Source of the DNA: an uncultured Clostridia bacterium
Lineage (GTDB): Bacteria > Bacillota > Clostridia > Lachnospirales > Lachnospiraceae
Reading direction: 5' to 3'
Assembly (NCBI GenBank): GCA_946624325.1
Contig: CAMOSC010000006.1
Coordinates: forward strand, 1-36,890
DNA length: 36,890 nt
Below the pieces are notes generated by a model that was not told the DNA's origin, did no database searches, and was given only the letters and a program-made list of their open reading frames with translations. Of this stretch, positions 25,701-32,720 are shown piece by piece (the first letter of the stretch is position 1; each line of letters starts with the position of its first letter). A program made the position numbers and the translations under genes.

Positions 25701-25842
25701 CCAGGATCTCAGACAGTATCCGGAGGCCAGGGCCCTGCTTGGAAGCATATACCGTTATCTCGCTTCCGACGCTTTTGCCCCGGAAGCGGAGCTTACTCCG
25801 GAGGAACTGGAAAGCCTGGCTCCCTGCCGGCAGGAAGTATAA
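22765..25842 (+). CDS. GH2-family glycoside hydrolase
   Basis: The track starts at 22717, but ATG at 22765 follows AGGAG and gives 1025 residues. Residues 1-170 form the sugar-binding jelly-roll domain (LSGRWHVRLADG, LPGTLDQNRIG, THW-like TQTNWNGITGYF). A beta-sandwich follows, broken by a low-complexity linker at about 270-325. The TIM barrel begins LALNGRTIFLRSE. Glu456 in TWGNELAC is the likely acid/base and Glu560 in FSFEVGQFE the likely nucleophile. The last 300 residues include a GRVLFSSMGLQDLRQYP region resembling glutamine-amidotransferase-like domains of some beta-galactosidases. No signal peptide is present, so it is cytoplasmic. Galactosidase, glucuronidase or rhamnosidase-like activity cannot be separated here. 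It is the last gene before the bidirectional terminator. Confidence 0.9.
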   Translation: MRQGETELTDLSGRWHVRLADGSEYEAVLPGTLDQNRIGYPDRMDHPIHPDEDSGMNVRDEENADTIATRFTRKYTYEGAAVFSRTVAYREKSGRRLFLEAERARCLRLYADGTEIPHFIPGTLSTPHVFELTGKLNGEHRLEIVSDNSYPGLPHDNIVYSSTATDETQTNWNGITGYFRLREESEIFLSALRVYPLEESTMLRVEAEVSAPCPWTGTLACESTAIAGRRVSRPVRGRAGTVCLVFERIPVEQGADLWDEDGVMQELCARLDFETESGESGQPAGDMCGSGIACAAAGYEGLPDQTEAEPGSGNCHTGAGTSERAVSFGLRTFGDNGTGRLALNGRTIFLRSEANCAEFPETGCPPTDSASWEEILRRYRAYGINCMRFHSHCPPEAAFEAADRLGMLMQPELSHWNPKNAFETDESFVYYRTEMREILRTLANHPSFVMLTWGNELACGETGHERMRELLREAKETDPTRLYAEGSNAHYGMAGAEKDADFYASQNWYSMPLRGTAAGGRDGSGLKGYINNAYPGSRTDYSDTMKALRETFKKPVFSFEVGQFEVLPDFGELADFHGISDPANYRLIQRKAERLGLMDVWPEYVQATGELSRLAYREEIEAAMRTEALSGISLLGLQDFPGQGTALVGMMNAHLDPKPWPFARPEAFARFFRDCQVLIGLSGYTWENTETLSAVLTVANYGKERLEGEVEAWLLAEEGDDLKGLPESLKEEAFLRFAGLEGNPQEDVGIRCVWKYRSQNRIVCEAGKHTKAGVLSAELSGIRRASRMELVVRIGEVMNGCPLWVYPAENPQKPDCVFETESMDEAAGRVLEEGGIVYLSPKASAAAMPRSVKTQFTTDFWSVGTFPGQPGGMGQLIDVSHPLFKDFPTEFHTNWQWWPMAGSRAVILPDSVICGRNDRAAADSPGRGKEVPEGKPEKPGKPFKAIITEMDSYAYMRPMAQLFECRCGKGRVLFSSMGLQDLRQYPEARALLGSIYRYLASDAFAPEAELTPEELESLAPCRQEV

Positions 25843-25865
25843 AACAGAAAACGTATAAAAAGAGC

Positions 25866-26070
25866 CATGTTGACAGGCTCACGGCATAAAGCGGCCGTTC
25901 GCTGGCACGGCTCTGCCATATGGCAGAAAATAGCTTATTGCTTCGATCGGATGGGCGGAAAAACCATCCGCCCACCCGATTCCGCAGGCGGACATGCTCA
26001 GCCTCCGGCTGCTCATGTTCAACACCCGGCAGATGTGGAAGCTCGCGAGCGGCTTCCACGCCTGCCGGGT
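25866..26070. other. Array of four strong hairpins after the GH2 gene
   Basis: In order: CTGCCATATGGCAG (25913-25926); TGGGCGGA/TCCGCCCA (25952-25959/25967-25974) with outer ATCGG/CCGAT; ACATG/CATGT and AGCC/GGCT (25992-26018); and ACCCGGCAG-GTGGAAGC paired with GCTTCCAC-CTGCCGGGT (26024-26070). The short ORFs over this stretch are not credible genes. The array is immediately followed by a terminator and may be a repeat element or a structured 3' end. Confidence 0.75.
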
Positions 26071-26084
26071 TCCTGCACAAAGAA

Positions 26085-26119
26085 AAAAAGCTTTCAGGCG
26101 TCTTGCCTGAAAGCTTTTT
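26085..26119. terminator. Bidirectional rho-independent terminator
   Basis: AAAAAGCTTTCAGGC (26085-26099) pairs perfectly with GCCTGAAAGCTTTTT (26105-26119) around GTCTT. The stem has A-tracts on one side and T-tracts on the other, so it can stop both the plus operon ending with GH2 and the minus AraC gene. Confidence 0.95.
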
Positions 26120-26128
26120 GCATGTTTG

Positions 26129-26980
26129 TTATTTTCCTTCCAGAGTCCTGTATTCCAGAGGCGTGAGGCCGACATGCTTTTTGAAGGAGCTGCAGAAAAC
26201 GCTCTCGCCGGAAAAACCGGTGGCAGAACAGATTTCACGGATGGAGAGCCGTGAGTTCTTCAGCAGATATTTTGCGGTATTGATGCGGACATGGATGATA
26301 TACTCATGCGGCGTGAAGCCTGTATCCCGTTTGAAGGCGCGGATGAAGTGGAACTTGCTTAAACCGGCCAGCTGAGCGAGCTGCTCCACCGGGACATCCT
26401 CCGCAAAATGCTCCCCGATATAGGAGATCACCACGTCGCTTGTCTGAAGCATCTGGGAACGGCTGCTCTGGCCGGGAACATAGAGGCACAGCTCCGTGAG
26501 GATATCGGTGATGTGTTTTGAAAACAGCGCCTCATGAATGACTTCGCCGTTGTGGAAGGTATCGTAGATGGCCGTCAGGGCTTTTACGGCGTTGGCCGGT
26601 TCGCGAAGAACCACGGAGTTTCCGCCGATGCGCTGGACGATCATCTCGTAATAGGCCCTGGCACTCGGGCCGTCAAAATGACACCAGAGCGCTTCGCAGC
26701 CCGTCTCGGTGCGGTAGGAATGCGGCTTGTAGCAGTCGATCAGAACAAAGGAGCCCGCCGTGATGATGTCTGCCTGATCGTCCAGCTCCACGGTCAAACG
26801 GCCGGAACGGATATAGATCAGGAGAAAGCTGTCATAGGAATCCCTCCTGAGGGAATATCCCGGCTCATAGATAAAACGACCGGTATAGAGCGGGTAGAAG
26901 AACATGTCTTTGGCGACACGGCTCGGAACATACACATAATAATCCGATTCGGCAGAGACAAAGGATTCACGGGATTTCAT
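26129..26980 (-). CDS. AraC-family transcriptional regulator
   Basis: The protein has 283 residues. The N-terminal cupin-like domain (SFLLIYIRSGRLTVELDD, GSFVLIDCYKPHSYRT, LWCHFDGPSARAYY) is the sugar or effector sensor found in many AraC regulators of carbohydrate genes. The C-terminal hundred residues hold two helix-turn-helix motifs (VEQLAQLAGLSKFHFIRAFK and IREICSATGFSGESVFCSSFK, then LTPLEYR). The start follows GAGGTG. It is convergent with the GH2 gene and shares its terminator, so the glycosidase may be a target, but a divergent target is not present. A palindrome TGAATATATTCA (27009-27020) in its leader could be an autoregulatory site. Confidence 0.95.
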   Translation of the reverse strand: MKSRESFVSAESDYYVYVPSRVAKDMFFYPLYTGRFIYEPGYSLRRDSYDSFLLIYIRSGRLTVELDDQADIITAGSFVLIDCYKPHSYRTETGCEALWCHFDGPSARAYYEMIVQRIGGNSVVLREPANAVKALTAIYDTFHNGEVIHEALFSKHITDILTELCLYVPGQSSRSQMLQTSDVVISYIGEHFAEDVPVEQLAQLAGLSKFHFIRAFKRDTGFTPHEYIIHVRINTAKYLLKNSRLSIREICSATGFSGESVFCSSFKKHVGLTPLEYRTLEGK

Positions 26981-27008
26981 AGATCACACCTCGCTAAACA
27001 TCCAAAAT

Positions 27009-27020
27009 TGAATATATTCA
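27009..27020. promoter_or_regulatory. 12-bp palindrome in the AraC gene leader
   Basis: TGAATATATTCA is a perfect palindrome between the promoter and start codon of the AraC gene. It is a candidate operator, but AT-rich palindromes arise easily in this A/T-rich gap. Confidence 0.3.
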
Positions 27021-27068
27021 CTGAAAGGGAAATGCATATCGGGATATTCATATAACATATATAGACAT

Positions 27069-27097
27069 ATTTTAAAAGAAAAAAATGAAAAATGCAA
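27069..27097 (-). promoter_or_regulatory. Promoter of the AraC gene
   Basis: On the minus strand TTGCAT (27097-27092) and TAAAAT (27074-27069) are 17 bases apart, flanked by A/T tracts that can act as UP elements. It would give a leader of about 80 bases. Confidence 0.65.
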
Positions 27098-27263
27098 TAA
27101 AAAAATGAAAAAAATATGGGTACTTTTCGGGGACGGAGCCCTGAAATGACAGAAAACAGCTGCCGTCCCACAGCGGAATGCATGATATATGCCCGAAAAA
27201 AGAAAGCCTGAATACCCCGCGGGCCGCGGCACGGGGCAGCGTACAGATGTTCAAATCGTTGCA

Positions 27264-27788
27264 TTAAACGTCCGGGAGAAGAATATTCGGATTTCTGTGA
27301 TCTCCCTCCGTAGCGTATGTCAGAAGCTGCGTCCAGATATTCCCGCCGCGGATATGCATGACATAGCGGTATCCTTCCGTCTCGAAAGAAACGACGGCGC
27401 CATCCACACTGCCCCGGTCGGGGCGGATGCGCAGCAGCGTATCGGAACAGATGCTGATGGTGAGAGGGGCGTCGGCAAAGGATCCAGGGAATAAGGGGCT
27501 GGCGCAGTCCTTGCGCAGCAGCATATTCAAGGCCTTGTAGTTTTCGGGAAGAACCACATAACGGCTTCCGTTGTACTCCGTGATGACCGCTTTTTCCGGT
27601 TCGGTAAAGGTTTCTGCCCCGTTTACGAGACTTGCGGCATTGAAGGAAGCCCCGAGCCGGAGAATATAATTATTGGAAGCATATTTTGCACGGATGATGT
27701 AGACCAGGAAAAATATACCGAAGGCCAGCAGGAGAAGGGAGGCTGTGATGAGAATCCTGCCGCCCCATCTGCGTAAAAATGATTTCAT
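27264..27788 (-). CDS. Small membrane-anchored protein, function unknown
   Basis: The track opens at 27986, but ATG at 27788 follows AAAGGAG at eight bases and gives 174 residues. Residues 1-35 hold a basic start and one membrane helix (ILITASLLLLAFGIFFLVYII). The rest should be outside the cell and contains mostly beta-type sequence (YVVLPENYKALNMLLRK, PLTISICSDTLLRI, GYRYVMHIRGGNIW). No known motif is seen. It lies 109 bases downstream of the four-helix protein gene on the same strand, and the pair probably form one unit. The family is not recognised. Confidence 0.78.
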   Translation of the reverse strand: MKSFLRRWGGRILITASLLLLAFGIFFLVYIIRAKYASNNYILRLGASFNAASLVNGAETFTEPEKAVITEYNGSRYVVLPENYKALNMLLRKDCASPLFPGSFADAPLTISICSDTLLRIRPDRGSVDGAVVSFETEGYRYVMHIRGGNIWTQLLTYATEGDHRNPNILLPDV

Positions 27789-27897
27789 GACTGAGGCTCC
27801 TTTCCGGTACCGCAAACGGGTCAAAGTGATCATACTGCCGTATGCGGAAATGGTATCTGCTGCGACGGGGAAACGGTACGGCGGGAAACGGAAGGAA

Positions 27898-28476
27898 TCA
27901 GGGCTTTTCCGCATCTGCGGGCACGACGGGCCGGTCTTCTTTACGGACAGGCTCAATTCCGTGCCAGATTTTCCGCGAGCGGACAAAGACCATCAGAATG
28001 CCCGCAAATGAGAGAAGAAACAGGCATGCGCAGGCCCACTCGCCGTTCCGTGCATCGCTGTTTAGCAGCAGGAAAATCAGATCCCCCGCCAGGGCCGCAC
28101 CGGTTAAGAGCATGCAGCCAAAGCTGCTCCTTAAAACGCGGCCGATGCCGGTTTCTTTCCGGAGCTTTGTCATGGGTGACGGCGCACCGTACATCCTGAA
28201 AAGCCCGCCGGCCAGATATACCGCGGGAAGAAGGGCGGCTATGGCGGGAATAAGCACATACAGGCAATAGGTGGAGGGGGATGCTCCGAAGAGGTAGATG
28301 ATGAGCGGGATCAGGAACAGAAGACTGCCCGGGATAAGGGAATACAGCGCACTCTTTGACGATTTTTCCTTCAGGATGAACCACTCGCCCCGGTATACGG
28401 GAACCTGTTTCTCGCGGCCTTTTTCGTCAATCTGTGTCTGCAGACCGTAGTCTTCCTTCAGTTTTCGCTCTTTCAT
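27898..28476 (-). CDS. Four-helix membrane protein, function unknown
   Basis: The protein has 192 residues. A charged cytoplasmic start (MKERKLKEDYGLQTQIDEKG) is followed by four likely helices: LIPGSLLFLIPLIIYLFG, LIPAIAALLPAVYLAGGLF, CMLLTGAALAGDLIFLLL and ACLFLLSFAGILMVFV. A short basic tail ends the protein. The start ATG at 28476 follows AGGGGGA. No transport or enzyme motif is visible. It is followed by the single-helix protein gene. Its promoter is not clear; the upstream gap is filled by tandem repeats. The family is not recognised. Confidence 0.8.
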   Translation of the reverse strand: MKERKLKEDYGLQTQIDEKGREKQVPVYRGEWFILKEKSSKSALYSLIPGSLLFLIPLIIYLFGASPSTYCLYVLIPAIAALLPAVYLAGGLFRMYGAPSPMTKLRKETGIGRVLRSSFGCMLLTGAALAGDLIFLLLNSDARNGEWACACLFLLSFAGILMVFVRSRKIWHGIEPVRKEDRPVVPADAEKP

Positions 28477-28507
28477 CGGTGAATATCCCCCTGATTTTCA
28501 GCCATAT

Positions 28508-28663
28508 CCGGACTCCGGCTCCAAACATCCTGCAAGTATGTCTCTGCTCCGGAAACGGCGTGACTTGCGGGCGCCGGACTCCGGCTCCGGACATCCGGCA
28601 GGTACGCTTCTGCTCCGGAAACGGCGTGACTTGCGGGCACCGGACTCCGGCCATGAACAGTTC
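28508..28663. repeat. Two tandem 66-bp repeats plus a third partial unit, ending in a dispersed-repeat-like terminus
   Basis: Units 28508-28573 and 28574-28639 both begin CCGGACTCCGGCTCC and end CTCCGGAAACGGCGTGACTTGCGGGC. A third start (CCGGACTCCGGCC) at 28640 runs into ATGAACAGTTCAGTTAT. The CTCCGGAAACGGC core and the GAACAGT end resemble the dispersed repeat of this window, so this may be an expanded relative. Confidence 0.75.
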
Positions 28664-28934
28664 AGTTATCGCGATATATGAAAAATGATTCCGCAGGGCG
28701 TGCGCACACACCGGTACAGGTGCGGGAGCATGCGGGAAAAGCTTCGCGGAAATTTCCCGGACCAAGCGGAACCGTACCGGGTTTCTATTGGAAAAGTGTA
28801 CCAGAAAAGCAATTCCATGGCAAGTGTAAACCTATGAATTTGCACACCGTTCCGATGGCACGCGCTTTGCATGCGGACACGCCTCAGGGTGCGGAAACCC
28901 TGTAATGATGGAACACAGTATTGTGGTAAAGTGC

Positions 28935-28963
28935 TTGACACACTTGTATACTTACGGTATAAT
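28935..28963 (+). promoter_or_regulatory. Perfect sigma-A promoter of the opp operon
   Basis: TTGACA (28935-28940), 17 bases, TATAAT (28958-28963). It fits strong expression of the peptide-binding protein gene, which begins about 90 bases after the expected transcription start. Confidence 0.9.
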
Positions 28964-28985
28964 TGAACACAACTGGTGTTTTTTT

Positions 28986-29026
28986 GTAACGATTCAAAAC
29001 TGTTTTTTGAATGGTTACGCTTTTTT
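28986..29026 (+). terminator. Possible attenuator hairpin in the opp leader
   Basis: GTAAC-G-ATTCAAAA (28986-28999) pairs with TTTTGAAT-G-GTTAC (29005-29018), a 13-pair stem with one G/G mismatch and a CTGTT loop, followed by GCTTTTTT. It lies between the promoter and the RBS and looks like a weak intrinsic terminator. Partial read-through could be regulated. Confidence 0.5.
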
Positions 29027-29056
29027 CCAGACATATCTACAGGAGGAGAATGGCAA

Positions 29057-31465
29057 ATGAAGAAACAGCTTGCTTTGCTCATGGCTGCATCCATGGTACT
29101 CGGTACCGCTGCAGTCGCCTACGCCGAAGAAGCGGCAGACACGCCGCTGGTTGTTGCGACCAACACGCTTTCCCAGAAGTTCAGCCCGTTCTTTGCGGAT
29201 ACCGCGTATGATCAGGACGTGGTAGCGCGCACCCAGATGAGCATGATGACCACCGACCGTGTGGGCGGCATCATCTACAACGGCATTGAGGGCGAAACCG
29301 TCAACTACAACGGCACCGACTACACCTACTATGGTACCGGCGACCTGTCCGTTGAGTACGACGAAGCTACCGACATCACCACCTACGGCTACAAGATGCG
29401 TGAGGACCTGGTTTTCTCCGACGGCGTACCGGCAACCATCGATGATGTCATTTTCAACTACTATGTATTCCTGGACCCCGCTTACAACGGCTCCACCACT
29501 CTTTCCAGCTACGACATCGTAGGTCTTCAGGCTTACAGAACCCAGATTCCGGAAGCAAACCTGGAAGAGACCCAGGCCGCTGCCGATGCCATTATGGCTG
29601 CTTACACCGCAAACGGCCCCGAGTATACCGTGGCTGAGAGCGACGGCTTTACGCAGGAGCAGTATGACAGCTATGCACAGGCTGCCACCGCTCTGTGGAA
29701 GGAAGACGTTCAGGGCATCGTGGATTATGTCTACGCGAACTATGCTGCGGACTACGCTGAGGATATGCTCGGCAAAACCGCCGAGGAAGTCGGTGAGGAT
29801 GAGGGCCTGAAGGTTGCTCTGGGCATGGCTTTATGGGGCTTTGCAAGCATTGAAGACGGTGTGCTCACCACCAGCGACGGCAAGGAATTCAAGCTCGATG
29901 AGGCTGCGCCGACCGTTGATGATTATTATGAGGCTACCTATGCGGCTTACGGCGGCGATATCGACGCTTACCTCGGCACCGAGTCTGCCACAGGCGCTAC
30001 CTCCGATGCCATCAAGAGCGAACTCCTTCAGAAGATCGCAGAGGACGCCGGCGTAGATATGGAAGCAGGCGTTCCGAACATCTCCGGTATCACCCGTGTG
30101 GATGATTACACCCTCGAGGTGAAGGTGAACGGCTTCTCCGCTCCCGCGGTTTACTCCATTCTCGGCTTAAGCATCGCTCCGATGCACTACTATGGCGACG
30201 AGGCTCAGTACGACTATGAGAACAACCAGTTCGGTCACCCCTTCGGCGACCTGAGCACTGTTCAGGCAAAGATCGACGCTCCCATGGGCGGCGGCCCCTA
30301 CAAGTTTGTGAAGTATGAGAACCGTGTGGTTTACTACGAGGCAAACGAGAACTACTACCTTGGCGCACCGGAAATCAAGAGCTTCCAGTATAAGGAGACC
30401 AACGCCTCCGAAGTTGCAAGCGCGGTTCAGACCGGAGCTGCAGACGGCGGCGAGATGACCGGAAACAAGGCAAACTTTGAGATGCTCCGCGGCTTCAACG
30501 ACAACGGTGAGGTTACCGGAAATGTCGTTACCACCTACAGCGTCGCAAACCTCGGCTACGGCTACATCGGCATGAACGCCGATACCATGAACGTTGCCGG
30601 AGAGCCCGGAAGCGAGGCCTCCAAGAACCTTCGTAAGGCATTCGCAACCGTTCTGGCCGTATACCGTGATACCGCGTATGACAGCTACTACGGCGACGCC
30701 GCAGCTGTTATCAACTATCCGATTTCCTCCACCTCCTGGGCAGCTCCGCAGCCGTCCGACGAAGGCTACCGCGTAGCGTACTCCGTTGATGTGGACGGAA
30801 ACCCGATCTATACCGCAGACATGAGCACCGAGGACAAGTATGCCGCCGCCCTTGAGGCAGCAAAGGGCTTCCTGATTGCGGCAGGCTATACCTACGACGA
30901 GGCATCCGGCACCTTCACCGAGGCTCCGGAAGGCGCTTCCCTGTCCTATGAGGCCATCATCCCCGGCGACGGCACCGGCGACCATCCGAGCTTCGCAATC
31001 CTGACCGACGCCCGCAATGCCCTTGCCACCATCGGCATCGAACTCAAGATCAACGACCCGGCAGACTCCAACGTTCTTTGGGATGCGCTTGACGCAGGTA
31101 CCCAGAATATGTGGTGCGCGGCATGGGGCTCCACCATTGACCCGGATATGTATCAGGTATATCATTCCTCCAATATCGTAGGTCTCGGCGGCTCCGATTC
31201 CAACCACTATCACATTCAGTCTCCGGAGCTTGACGCCATGATCCTTGACGCCAGAAAGTCCGCTGATCAGTCCTATCGTAAGGAAGTTTACAAGGCTGCC
31301 CTCGAGGAGATCATGGACTGGGCCGTAGAGATTCCGGCTTATCAGAGACAGAACATTGTCATCGCTTCCACTGAGCGCGTTGATATCGACACCGTGACTC
31401 CGGATGTTACCACCTATTGGGGATGGCTGTCCGAGGTTCAGACCATGAAGATGCGCGAGCAGTAA
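29057..31465 (+). CDS. oppA: Peptide ABC transporter binding protein (SBP family 5) with extra insertion
   Basis: The track opens at 28976; ATG at 29057 follows AGGAGGA and opens a signal peptide (MKKQLALLMAASMVLGTAAVAYA). No lipobox is seen. The mature protein has the OppA/DppA pattern: TNTLSQKFSPFFADTAYDQDV, MREDLVFSDGVPATIDDVIFNY, RKAFATVLAVYRDTAYDS, AWGSTIDPDMYQVYHSSN. Most family members are 540-600 residues; this one is 802. The extra length is mainly a helical, acidic stretch at about 170-340. It also contains a duplicated-looking Ala/Tyr-rich composition. Codon choice is strongly biased (ACC, AAC, TAC, GCT/GCC), as expected for abundant expression. It leads the opp operon and should deliver peptides to the permease with an equally unusual insertion. 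Confidence 0.93.
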   Translation: MKKQLALLMAASMVLGTAAVAYAEEAADTPLVVATNTLSQKFSPFFADTAYDQDVVARTQMSMMTTDRVGGIIYNGIEGETVNYNGTDYTYYGTGDLSVEYDEATDITTYGYKMREDLVFSDGVPATIDDVIFNYYVFLDPAYNGSTTLSSYDIVGLQAYRTQIPEANLEETQAAADAIMAAYTANGPEYTVAESDGFTQEQYDSYAQAATALWKEDVQGIVDYVYANYAADYAEDMLGKTAEEVGEDEGLKVALGMALWGFASIEDGVLTTSDGKEFKLDEAAPTVDDYYEATYAAYGGDIDAYLGTESATGATSDAIKSELLQKIAEDAGVDMEAGVPNISGITRVDDYTLEVKVNGFSAPAVYSILGLSIAPMHYYGDEAQYDYENNQFGHPFGDLSTVQAKIDAPMGGGPYKFVKYENRVVYYEANENYYLGAPEIKSFQYKETNASEVASAVQTGAADGGEMTGNKANFEMLRGFNDNGEVTGNVVTTYSVANLGYGYIGMNADTMNVAGEPGSEASKNLRKAFATVLAVYRDTAYDSYYGDAAAVINYPISSTSWAAPQPSDEGYRVAYSVDVDGNPIYTADMSTEDKYAAALEAAKGFLIAAGYTYDEASGTFTEAPEGASLSYEAIIPGDGTGDHPSFAILTDARNALATIGIELKINDPADSNVLWDALDAGTQNMWCAAWGSTIDPDMYQVYHSSNIVGLGGSDSNHYHIQSPELDAMILDARKSADQSYRKEVYKAALEEIMDWAVEIPAYQRQNIVIASTERVDIDTVTPDVTTYWGWLSEVQTMKMREQ

Positions 31466-31521
31466 TCCGTATTCCTGCGGATCTGCCGGTTTTACCGCGC
31501 ATATCATACAGCTTTTCATTC

Positions 31522-31554
31522 AGCCGCCCTTTCCGGGGAACGGAAAGGGCGGCT
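31522..31554 (+). terminator. Hairpin between the binding-protein gene and the permease genes
   Basis: AGCCGCCCTTTCCG (31522-31535) pairs perfectly with CGGAAAGGGCGGCT (31541-31554) around GGGAA. Only a short TTGTT follows, so it is probably a partial terminator or a 3' mRNA stabiliser that raises binding-protein levels over the permeases. Confidence 0.75.
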
Positions 31555-31609
31555 TGTTCCTATCAGTGCAGGCGTCCCGGATTACAGGCCGGGGCATACT
31601 TCCTCTGAT

Positions 31610-31664
31610 CAGCCGGAACTCCGGAAACCGTGTTTCCCAGTGTCTCCGAAGCCCGGCTGAACAG
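31610..31664. repeat. Possible degenerate relative of the dispersed repeat
   Basis: CTCCGGAAACCGTGTTTCC contains GGAAAC/GTTTCC, flanked by AGCCGG and CCGGCTGAACAG. The core and the GAACAG end resemble the dispersed repeat, but it is much shorter and may be coincidence. Confidence 0.35.
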
Positions 31665-31703
31665 AGGAAATCTGCGTACATCAGAACGGAAGGAAATAAA
31701 CCC

Positions 31704-32699
31704 ATGTGGAAATTTATCGTCAGACGTGTGGCGCTGGCAGCCGTCATCGTTTTTCTTGGGTCCTTTATTATCTACGGCGTCATGCGTGCCATGCCCACGA
31801 GCTTTGTGGAGGCTATGGCAAGGCAGCGCGCCGCTGCCTCTGCCACTACGGGCGGTCCTACCTACAAGGAATGGCTGGATCAGCTCAATGCCGCCTATCA
31901 TCTGGATCAGGGCGTATTCCTGGGCTTTATCAGCTGGTTCGGCAGCGTCATCACAGGGGATTTCGGGGACAGCTGGAAATATGGCGTACCCGTTATCCAG
32001 AAATTCAGCGAAGTCATCTGGTACTCCGTCGTTCTCAATATCATTTCGCTGGTGCTTGAAGTGGTCATCTGCATCCCGCTCGGCATCCAGGCGGCGCGCC
32101 GCCAGTACAGCGGCTTCGACTACGGTATCATGGTTTTCGCCATGCTCTGCATTTCCCTGCCGACCTTCTTCCTGGCGACGGTGCTGAAGTATATCTTTGC
32201 CGTTCACCTTGGATGGTTTGACCTCTACGGCATTGTAGGCCGTTATCATGAGCAGCTCAGCAGCACGGGCAAGATGCTGGATATGGTGAACCACATGTTC
32301 CTTCCGGTGCTGACCCTGGCCATGCTGCACATCGGAGGCCTGACCAGGTATACCAGAACCAATATGCTGGAGGTGCTCAACGCGGATTATATCCGTACCG
32401 CAAGGGCGAAAGGCCTTTCGGAGCGCGTGGTCATCAACCGTCACGCATTCCGGAACACCCTGATTCCGCTTGTCAGCTACATGAGCTATCTGATCCCGAG
32501 CCTCTTCTCCGGATCGATGATCACGGAAACCCTGTACCAGATTCCCGGTATCGGCTATATCTCCTATGATGCCATGGTGGCGGGAGATCTCCCCTTTACC
32601 ATGTTCTATTCGGTCTTCCTGCTGATCCTCACCCAGATCAGCCTGATGGTGGCCGATATCATGTATGCCGTGGTAGACCCGCGGGTACGCATCAACTAA
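31704..32699 (+). CDS. oppB: Peptide ABC transporter permease, OppB type
   Basis: The track opens at 31554; ATG at 31704 follows AAGGAAA and gives 331 residues of normal family length. The first helix is AAVIVFLGSFIIYGVMRAMP, and five more follow after a periplasm-side loop. The docking loop contains YIRTARAKGLSERVVINRHAFRN, matching the EAA motif of OppB/DppB. The C-terminus (MYAVVDPRVRIN) is the family's standard ending. It forms the channel together with OppC, whose gene begins 21 bases later. Opp, Dpp and App types cannot be separated here. Confidence 0.95.
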   Translation: MWKFIVRRVALAAVIVFLGSFIIYGVMRAMPTSFVEAMARQRAAASATTGGPTYKEWLDQLNAAYHLDQGVFLGFISWFGSVITGDFGDSWKYGVPVIQKFSEVIWYSVVLNIISLVLEVVICIPLGIQAARRQYSGFDYGIMVFAMLCISLPTFFLATVLKYIFAVHLGWFDLYGIVGRYHEQLSSTGKMLDMVNHMFLPVLTLAMLHIGGLTRYTRTNMLEVLNADYIRTARAKGLSERVVINRHAFRNTLIPLVSYMSYLIPSLFSGSMITETLYQIPGIGYISYDAMVAGDLPFTMFYSVFLLILTQISLMVADIMYAVVDPRVRIN

Positions 32700-32720
32700 G
32701 CGCGGAAGGAGGAAAGAGAA

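Noticed and set aside
25867-26375. ORFs of 99 and 151 residues over the hairpin array
   Set aside because: The sequence is explained by stems and a terminator, and the second ORF runs antisense into the AraC gene.
28508-28663. CRISPR-like array
   Set aside because: The units are contiguous 66-bp tandem repeats without spacers, and no cas genes are present.
30167-31519. 450-residue minus-strand ORF opposite the peptide-binding protein
   Set aside because: It arises from the biased codon use of the real gene; its Gly/Val-rich product has no family signature.
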